Positions 57,995 to 64,000 of a stretch of DNA of 64,000 nucleotides are shown in pieces. The notes beneath the pieces were generated by a model. That model was not told the DNA's origin. It was given only the letters and a program-made list of their open reading frames with translations, and searched no databases. Position numbers and translations under genes: made by a program. The stretch comes from a gamma proteobacterium HTCC2207 (GTDB lineage Bacteria; Pseudomonadota; Gammaproteobacteria; Pseudomonadales; Porticoccaceae). Within the stretch, counting starts at the first letter, position 1, and each line of letters starts with the position of its first letter. The stretch spans positions 540,930-604,929 of the forward strand of contig CH672397.1 of NCBI GenBank assembly GCA_000153445.1, given 5' to 3'.

Positions 57995-59632
57995 ATGCTA
58001 AGACTCAGCGAAATTAAACTTCCCCTAGACCACAGCGACAATGACTTGCAGCGGGAAATCGTCCGTACCCTGAGCATCGATGCCGCAGAACTGATCAGCT
58101 TTAGTATTTTTAAACGCAGCCATGATGCCCGCAAGCGCGGTCGCATAATGCTTATCTATCAACTTGATGTAGTGCTCACCGAGCAGGCTGAAAACCGCAT
58201 ACTGAAAACTACTCCAGCCCTGCCTCGAGTAGGCCCCAGTCCCGACACCAACTATAAGTTTGTCGCTGAACCACTGACCGAGTTTCCCCAAGCTAACCAG
58301 CAGCGCCCTGTAGTCGTCGGCTTTGGCCCCTGCGGCATTCTCGCAGCGCTGGTGCTGGCCCAAATGGGGCTTAAACCCATAGTGCTTGAGCGTGGTCAGG
58401 AAGTTCGCCAACGCACCAAAGAGACCTGGGGGTTTTGGCGCAAACGCAAACTAAACACCGAGTCCAATGTACAGTTTGGTGAGGGCGGCGCCGGCACCTT
58501 TTCCGATGGCAAACTCTGGAGTCAGGTCAAAGATCGCCGCCATCTTGGGCGCAAGGTATTGCATGAATTTGTCATTGCCGGCGCACCTGAAGAAATCCTT
58601 ACCGACAGCAGACCCCATATAGGTACCTTTAAGTTAGTCAGTATGGTGGAGAATATGCGCGCCGAGATTATTCGCCTGGGGGGCGAAATACGCTTTGAGC
58701 AAAAGGTCGAAGGCCTGCTGCGAGATAAAGATAATGAACAGGGCCAGGGGCAAATTACCGGCCTTACTCTCGCCACAGGTGAAGTGCTGCACAGCCGTCA
58801 TATAATCATCGCCATAGGCCACAGCGCTAGAGATAGCTTTCAGATGCTTCTCGACCACGGCGTCTATATCGAAGCCAAGCCCTTCTCTATCGGCTTTCGT
58901 ATCGAACATCCGCAATCGACTATTGATAGAGCGCGCTTTGGCGATCAAGCCGGACATCCCATCTTGGGTGCCGCAGAGTACAAACTGGTACATCACTGTA
59001 AAAATGGCCGCACGGTTTACAGTTTTTGCATGTGCCCCGGCGGCACTGTAGTGGCTGCCACTTCCGAAGAGGGTCGTGTCGTGACCAATGGCATGTCTCA
59101 GTACTCGCGCAATGAACGCAATGCCAACGCCGCTATTGTGGTGGGCATTTCCCCTGAAGAAGACTTTCCCGACCACCCTCTTGCTGGTATTGATTTACAG
59201 CGTGAATTAGAGACACTGGCATACCATCTGGGCGGCGAAAATTACAATGCGCCAGCACAGCTGGTGGGAGACTTTTTAAAACATAGACCGTCCACCGAAC
59301 TGGGTTCCGTCGAGCCCTCGTATAAACCGGGGATTACGCTTGGCGATCTCTCCAAGGCTATGCCCGCCTTTGCTGTGGAAGCTATACGGGAAGCGATTCC
59401 CCAGTTCGACAAGCAGGTAAAGGGCTACGCCATGGCCGATGCGATTATGACCGGTGTGGAGACACGTACCTCGGCACCGGTAAGTATTAAACGGGATGCC
59501 TTTTATCAGAGTGTGAACACCAAAGGACTCTATCCCGCAGGGGAAGGCGCCGGTTATGCTGGAGGCATTTTGTCCGCGGGAATTGACGGTATTAAAGTAG
59601 CTGAAGCACTGGCCTTGGACCTGCTAAAGTGA
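57995..59632 (+). CDS. FAD-dependent oxidoreductase of the COG2509 type
   Basis: A 545-residue predicted flavoprotein. The N-terminal 90 residues form a small alpha/beta domain (KRGRIMLIYQLDVVL), then the FAD-binding VVVGFGPCGILAALVL (residues 106-121; the second Gly position is Pro-Cys-Gly) and QFGEGGAGTFSDGKLWSQ, typical of this group. The C-terminus reads LYPAGEGAGYAGGILSAGIDG. The family is widely conserved but has no assigned reaction. It is divergent from DUF3604 and 116 bases upstream of the aminotransferase. Confidence 0.88.
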   Translation: MLRLSEIKLPLDHSDNDLQREIVRTLSIDAAELISFSIFKRSHDARKRGRIMLIYQLDVVLTEQAENRILKTTPALPRVGPSPDTNYKFVAEPLTEFPQANQQRPVVVGFGPCGILAALVLAQMGLKPIVLERGQEVRQRTKETWGFWRKRKLNTESNVQFGEGGAGTFSDGKLWSQVKDRRHLGRKVLHEFVIAGAPEEILTDSRPHIGTFKLVSMVENMRAEIIRLGGEIRFEQKVEGLLRDKDNEQGQGQITGLTLATGEVLHSRHIIIAIGHSARDSFQMLLDHGVYIEAKPFSIGFRIEHPQSTIDRARFGDQAGHPILGAAEYKLVHHCKNGRTVYSFCMCPGGTVVAATSEEGRVVTNGMSQYSRNERNANAAIVVGISPEEDFPDHPLAGIDLQRELETLAYHLGGENYNAPAQLVGDFLKHRPSTELGSVEPSYKPGITLGDLSKAMPAFAVEAIREAIPQFDKQVKGYAMADAIMTGVETRTSAPVSIKRDAFYQSVNTKGLYPAGEGAGYAGGILSAGIDGIKVAEALALDLLK

Positions 59633-59748
59633 TTCTGATTAGAGCAGCTCTTCTAAAGACGCTTTTACAGGACACTTATATAGGTAGGTAGAAAGCCAAA
59701 AAACACAATAATAGACGTCTCGGCAACCAAGTTGCCAGGGGAAGCACC

Positions 59749-61170
59749 ATGAACAGCGACCAACCATCAACTCAGGCTGCAGAGATTATTAGCTCAGATA
59801 GAGAGCATATCTGGCATCACCTGACACCTCACAACGCCTTCAAAAATAGCGACCCGCTGATTATTAAAAGCGGCGTAGGTATGCGCGTCACCGATATTAA
59901 AGGCACTGAATATCTCGATGCCACCTCAGGCGGGGTCTGGTCGGTCAATGTGGGTTATGGTCGTGAATCCATTGCTAATGCAGTACGTGATCAAATTCTT
60001 GAAATGTGTTATTTCGCCAACAGTGCCGGCAGTATTCCCGGCGCTCAGTTTGCCCAGCGACTGCTGCAAAAAATGCCTGAAATGCAAGATGCTGATGTCA
60101 ACAGTAAGAATCACGGAAAAGGCAAAGTCTACTATTCCAATTCCGGGTCTGAGGCCAATGAAAAAGTCTACAAAATGGTCCGCCAATTAGCCCATATTAA
60201 CGGCGATGGCCGACGTCATAAAATCATCTTTCGCGACCGTGATTACCACGGCTCAACCATCGGCGCCCTCAGCTCCACCGGACATCAACAGCGCAAAGAA
60301 CAGTACGGCCCTTTTGCCCCAGGCTTCTCTGAGTTCGCCCACTGCTGCTGTTACCGCTGCCCCTTTGGTAAAACCTACGGCAGCTGTGATATCGAATGTG
60401 CAAAAGACCTAGAAGCCGCTATTTTGCGCGAAGGCCCAGATCAAGTGGGCGCTGTGGTACTTGAACCCATTACCGCCGGTGGGGGCATAATTCCCCCAGT
60501 TCCTGAGTACTTTCCGATTATTCAGGCGATCTGCAAAAAATACTCCGTGCTGTTGCATATAGATGAAGTGGTCTGCGGTCTTGGCCGCACCGGAAAATGG
60601 TTCGGCTACCAGCACTACGACGTCAAGCCCGATCTAGTGACCATGGCCAAGGGCCTCGCCAGTGGCTATGCCGCCATCTCCTGCACCGTGGCGACCGATA
60701 AAGTCTTCAATCAGTTTGCCGCCGAAGACGCCGGCACTTTGGATTACTTTAGGGATATCAGCACCTTTGGCGGTTGCACCGCCGGACCCGCTGCGGGTCT
60801 CGCCAATATGGCTATTATCGAAGAGGAGAATTTGCTCGACAATGTGATGCAGATGGGCGCACATCTAAAGGATCGCCTGTTCGACTTACAGGAGAAATAC
60901 CCGGTGATAGGCGATGTCCGCGGCAAAGGTTTTTTTGCTGGTGTTGAATTAGTCTCTGATCGCAGCACTAAACAGCCAGTACACGAAAGCTATGCGATGA
61001 AAATCGTTGCTCACTGTATGGCTCAGGGTGTTTTGATTGGACGAACGAATAGAAGCTTTACCGAATTTAATAATAACCTCTGCCTCAGCCCTGCTCTAAT
61101 TGCATCACGGCGCGATATTGATGATATTGTCGACGCTATTGATCTTGCGCTGACTGATAACCCGCTTTAA
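59749..61170 (+). CDS. Class III aminotransferase, taurine:pyruvate aminotransferase-like
   Basis: A 473-residue PLP enzyme. The Schiff-base Lys301 lies in TMAKGLASGYAAI and the pyridine-binding Asp272 in HIDEVVCGLGRTG. Residues from 55 on (YLDATSGGVWSVNVGYGRES, YYSNSGSEANEKVYKMVRQ) closely resemble taurine:pyruvate aminotransferase, which yields sulfoacetaldehyde and alanine. A segment with six cysteines (199-217, HCCCYRCPFGKTYGSCD) is unusual for a PLP enzyme, though seen in some relatives. No sulfoacetaldehyde acetyltransferase (xsc) is nearby, so beta-alanine or another omega-amino acid is a possible substrate. GGGGAAG precedes the ATG. Confidence 0.85.
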   Translation: MNSDQPSTQAAEIISSDREHIWHHLTPHNAFKNSDPLIIKSGVGMRVTDIKGTEYLDATSGGVWSVNVGYGRESIANAVRDQILEMCYFANSAGSIPGAQFAQRLLQKMPEMQDADVNSKNHGKGKVYYSNSGSEANEKVYKMVRQLAHINGDGRRHKIIFRDRDYHGSTIGALSSTGHQQRKEQYGPFAPGFSEFAHCCCYRCPFGKTYGSCDIECAKDLEAAILREGPDQVGAVVLEPITAGGGIIPPVPEYFPIIQAICKKYSVLLHIDEVVCGLGRTGKWFGYQHYDVKPDLVTMAKGLASGYAAISCTVATDKVFNQFAAEDAGTLDYFRDISTFGGCTAGPAAGLANMAIIEEENLLDNVMQMGAHLKDRLFDLQEKYPVIGDVRGKGFFAGVELVSDRSTKQPVHESYAMKIVAHCMAQGVLIGRTNRSFTEFNNNLCLSPALIASRRDIDDIVDAIDLALTDNPL

Positions 61171-61198
61171 AACGCGGTTTAAATAAACAGGAATTGAA

Positions 61199-62443
61199 AT
61201 GAATTTTGTTCCCTATGCTATTCCAGTTTTCCTGCTGATGATTGTGCTAGAGCTAGGCTGGGGTCTGCTCAAAGGCAATAACACCTACAGACTCAACGAC
61301 AGCATTAATAGCCTCAGCATGGGCCTGCTAAGCACAGTGACCAAATTTGTCTTTCTCAATATTGGCGCACTGGTGTTTGCTAAGATTTCGCAAGAATATG
61401 CCATCTGGTCTTTTGATCCAAACTCTCTGGGCCACTGGCTGTTAGCCATACTGCTGTATGATTTTCTCTATTATTGGTTTCATAGAATTAGCCATGAGCG
61501 CCAGTTTTTCTGGGGGTCCCATGTGGTCCACCACCAGAGTGAAGACTACAACCTCAGCACCGCCCTGCGTCAGACCAGCACGAGTTTTGCTACCACTTGG
61601 GTATTTTATATTCCCTGCTTCTTTCTCGGTATGCCAATCACTATGTTTGTCAGCATTGCCAGCGCCCATCTGATCTATCAGTTCTGGGTGCATACACAAC
61701 ATATCCCGAAGTTGGGTGTCTTTGAGTGGTTTATGGTCAGCCCCTCCAATCACCGAGTACACCATGCACAGAACGCCGACTATATAGATAAAAACTATGG
61801 AGGCCTGCTGATCGTTTGGGATCGACTATTTGGCACTTTTAAAGCTGAGGAAGAAAATCAACCCGCAATTTACGGTATTCGTGTCCCCCTTCAGAGCTGG
61901 AACCCCATCTGGGCCAATCTGCATATCTTTGTCGGTATGCTTCGGGATATATGGTTCACCAATCGCTGGGCGGATAAGTTTCGCGTGCTCTGGTCAAAAA
62001 CCGGCTGGCACCCCGACGATATGGTCGAGCGATTTCCCGAACAAAAATCGGATCTACAGCAGTTTGAAAAATACAATCCTCAGCACAGCAATCGGGTGAA
62101 TGGCGCGATTATTTTGCAGTATCTACTGCTTACGGTATTACATTTTTGGAGCGCAGGACAAAGCGCAGCAATCTCTTCAACGCTAATGTGGGCGGTGGTT
62201 CTAGCGCAGGTGGGAATACTTATTGTGATTGGCGCGGTGCTGGATGGTAAAGCGTATGCGCGTTCGCTCGAATACGCGCGCTTGCTTGCCCTATCGGCCA
62301 TGCTTTGGATAGGATACTCAGCTAACTTGATCAGCTCAGCCTGGTTGAGTTGGGGTTTCGGCTATTTGTTTGCCAGCGGTGTTTTGACCTGGGTTTGTAT
62401 CAGTCAGACAGTAAGGTATTTTTCACTGCATAAACCACAATAA
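61199..62443 (+). CDS. Sterol desaturase/fatty acid hydroxylase family protein
   Basis: A 414-residue integral membrane di-iron protein. The histidine motifs are HRISH (95-99), HVVHH (108-112), the His165/His168 pair in VHTQH, and HRVHH (185-189). The fatty acid hydroxylase domain (about 80-230) is followed by a longer C-terminal region with several membrane helices (YLLLTVLHFWSAGQ and onward), a two-part plan found in many bacterial members. AGGAA precedes the ATG, 28 bases after the aminotransferase stop, so they are likely cotranscribed. Substrate is unknown. Confidence 0.88.
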   Translation: MNFVPYAIPVFLLMIVLELGWGLLKGNNTYRLNDSINSLSMGLLSTVTKFVFLNIGALVFAKISQEYAIWSFDPNSLGHWLLAILLYDFLYYWFHRISHERQFFWGSHVVHHQSEDYNLSTALRQTSTSFATTWVFYIPCFFLGMPITMFVSIASAHLIYQFWVHTQHIPKLGVFEWFMVSPSNHRVHHAQNADYIDKNYGGLLIVWDRLFGTFKAEEENQPAIYGIRVPLQSWNPIWANLHIFVGMLRDIWFTNRWADKFRVLWSKTGWHPDDMVERFPEQKSDLQQFEKYNPQHSNRVNGAIILQYLLLTVLHFWSAGQSAAISSTLMWAVVLAQVGILIVIGAVLDGKAYARSLEYARLLALSAMLWIGYSANLISSAWLSWGFGYLFASGVLTWVCISQTVRYFSLHKPQ

Positions 62444-62747
62444 ACCTCCCGTCTTTAACACCCTAGCAAAGAGTCTCTGACTCGCTCTTTTAAGGTATCA
62501 CTAAGCCTAGTGATCATTGCCAATTTTAAAACTGCAAAATAATACTGGAATCTAAAGATAGCCTGTTTCATCAGATGAAATGATATCCAGCACGCCGGAA
62601 TTAATAAGTAACAAAACACTCTTGACCTTGCCCCAGCCGGTTGATACCTTAACGCGGTGTTTTTAAAAGCACATAACTATAAGAAGTAAATAATAAAATT
62701 AGACAGTAAAAAAAAACAATTACTCATGAAGGAACTAGGGGAAGCAT
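62444..62747. promoter_or_regulatory. Leader region of the TonB-dependent receptor (304 bases)
   Basis: No gene is visible. A weak sigma-70-like pair TTGACC (62622-62627) and TACCTT (62645-62650), 17 bases apart, lies about 100 bases before the receptor start. GGGGAA precedes the ATG. No iron-box or riboswitch structure was recognised. Confidence 0.4.
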
Positions 62748-64000
62748 ATGACGTTTAAGCACAGTTATTTAAGTGCCGCGATTCTTGCTGGTACAGCTAT
62801 TTTAGCTGCCAATACAGCATTAGCCGCAGATAACACTACAATCGAAGAAGTACAGGTTACTGGTTCATACATTAAGGGAACGCCTGGCGATTCAGCACTG
62901 CCAGTTCAAATTTTAGATAGAAACTATATTGAATCAATTGGTGCAACCTCTGTTGCCGATGTTGTTTCCAAATTGGCTATCAGCTCAGGAACAGAGAACC
63001 AAGCTGACTCCTTTACCGCTGGCTCTACTCAGGGCACAGCTAACGTCAACCTTCGCGGCTTAGGCCTGAGCTCTACACTGGTTCTGATTAATGGTCGTCG
63101 CCAGACTATCTCTGGTGGCCTGGCTAATGATGGTAGCGTTTTTGTCGATACCAGCAGCATTCCGGTCAACGCCCTCGAGCGCGTTGAAGTCTTAAAAGAA
63201 GGCGCTGCATCAACCTATGGTTCTGATGCTATTGCCGGCGTAGTGAACTTTATTCTGCGCAAAGATTTCGAAGGTTTTGAAATTACCACTAACCTGTCTT
63301 CTGTGGATCGCGGCGATCAAGAAGATAAGAGTGTCGGTTTTCTCTGGGGTGGCGGTAACGATACTACCCGTTTCACTGTTGCGGCCAATGTACTCGACCG
63401 CACCGCTCTAGCCGCTACCGAGCGTCCTGAGCTAGTCGATAATGCTGTCAGCTCTTTGGGTGCAAGCTTTGTTGCTATGCCTCATATAGCCTCTTCACCA
63501 GCAGCAAGTGTGACTGTAGATGACGGACCCTATGCTGGCACCTATGGCCCGGGTCAACGCTTTGCGCTGGCCGGTTGTGCCGACAAAGCCGGCGGTTCGG
63601 TGGTTCCTACTCCAGCGGGCCCAATGTGTTTCTTCCAGTACGGCACGCGCTTTAATCTTGTCGCCGCTGAAGAGAGAACGCAGCTATACAGCAACATGAC
63701 CCATCAAATGGCTAATGGCATTGAGATGACAGCTGAGCTGGGTTACAGCATGAACAAAGTGACTGAGAACCCTCAGTCGCCAAGCTACCCAGATCTTACC
63801 TTCCCATTAATACCTGAAACTCACCCAAGCAACCCTCTTGGAGTACCTTTAGTTTGGTTGGGTCGTCCACTGGCTTTTGACGCACCATCACCGAACGCTA
63901 CGCGTAAAAACGACACTCTGCGCGCGTCGCTGGGCTTTAAGGGGCAGTTTGAAAACGGTATGGATTGGGATGCTGCAGTCACTCACAGCAGCAACGAATA
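62748..64000 (+). CDS. TonB-dependent receptor (partial, C-terminus beyond the window)
   Basis: The ATG at 62748 (GGGGAA upstream) opens at least 417 codons without a stop. A signal peptide ends at ALA|ADN (about residue 26). Then come a TonB-box-like stretch (IEEVQVTGSYI) and the plug domain: NVNLRGLGLSSTLVLINGRR, VFVDTSSIPVNALERVEVL and KEGAASTYGSDAIAGVVNFIL are characteristic. The rest is beta-barrel. The style is that of the large receptors typical of Cellvibrionales and alteromonads, which take up oligosaccharides or other organics rather than only siderophores. Substrate is unknown. Confidence 0.92.
   Translation, partial: MTFKHSYLSAAILAGTAILAANTALAADNTTIEEVQVTGSYIKGTPGDSALPVQILDRNYIESIGATSVADVVSKLAISSGTENQADSFTAGSTQGTANVNLRGLGLSSTLVLINGRRQTISGGLANDGSVFVDTSSIPVNALERVEVLKEGAASTYGSDAIAGVVNFILRKDFEGFEITTNLSSVDRGDQEDKSVGFLWGGGNDTTRFTVAANVLDRTALAATERPELVDNAVSSLGASFVAMPHIASSPAASVTVDDGPYAGTYGPGQRFALAGCADKAGGSVVPTPAGPMCFFQYGTRFNLVAAEERTQLYSNMTHQMANGIEMTAELGYSMNKVTENPQSPSYPDLTFPLIPETHPSNPLGVPLVWLGRPLAFDAPSPNATRKNDTLRASLGFKGQFENGMDWDAAVTHSSNE

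Overview
The window is about 64 kb of a gammaproteobacterial chromosome. Gene order and protein style fit a marine oligotroph of the Cellvibrionales or a related order close to the pseudomonads. This is inferred from synteny: leuCDB-asd-fimV-truA beside a divergent LysR gene; pepN-DUF2797-DUF1315-rhomboid-nadK; and gltA divergent from sdhCDAB-sucAB-lpdA-sucCD. No rRNA, tRNA, CRISPR array, complete insertion sequence or prophage was seen. Both edges cut a gene: truA on the left and a TonB-dependent receptor on the right.

Layout. 1-8.1 kb, minus strand: truA (partial), fimV, asd, leuB, leuD, leuC, then a divergent LysR regulator. 9.6-15 kb, minus: pepN, a DUF2797 zinc protein, a YeaC-like DUF1315 protein, a rhomboid protease and NAD kinase. 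15.3-20.5 kb: two alpha/beta hydrolases, aroC, prmB, and the pterin genes folE and phhB. 20.7-25.3 kb, minus: DUF4389 protein, gpsA, htpG and two PaaI-type thioesterases. 26.1-37.2 kb, minus: the 2-oxoglutarate-to-fumarate half of the TCA cycle, with gltA divergent. 39-45 kb: miaE, a truncated aldehyde dehydrogenase, nfuA, and metH divergent from nfuA. 45.3-47.2 kb: a compact cluster of four exported or membrane proteins with MerP-like and MerT-like members. 47.3-55.6 kb: a DUF2970 protein, receptor debris, an acyl-CoA dehydrogenase, two facing gene remnants, a DoxX protein, a lipoprotein carboxylesterase, an ABC exporter and a DUF6482 protein. 55.9-64 kb: a DUF3604 protein, a COG2509 flavoprotein, a taurine:pyruvate-type aminotransferase with a fatty acid hydroxylase, and the start of a TonB-dependent receptor.

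How the genes work together. Most of the window is core metabolism: leucine and aspartate-family amino acids, the TCA cycle, methionine, shikimate, NADP, folate/pterin, tRNA modification and Fe-S delivery. The accessory part lies mainly at 45-62 kb.

The most unusual signals are not core genes. (1) A dispersed intergenic repeat ends in GTCGGGATGACA, and several copies have grown side arrays of 25, 30 or 32 bp. (2) Short tandem duplications of 12-18 bp are scattered widely, some in frame inside proteins (FimV, DoxX, a radical-SAM protein). (3) A 160-bp hairpin element lies at 25.6 kb. (4) There is a set of gene remnants: an aldehyde dehydrogenase cut at a repeat, a radical-SAM gene with a Cys-to-His change in its cluster motif facing a nucleoside phosphorylase stub, a TonB-receptor tail and a possible antitoxin tail. 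(5) The MerP/MerT-like cluster has no merR or merA beside it and includes a small outer-membrane-barrel candidate, which makes it the best candidate for an undescribed metal-handling system.
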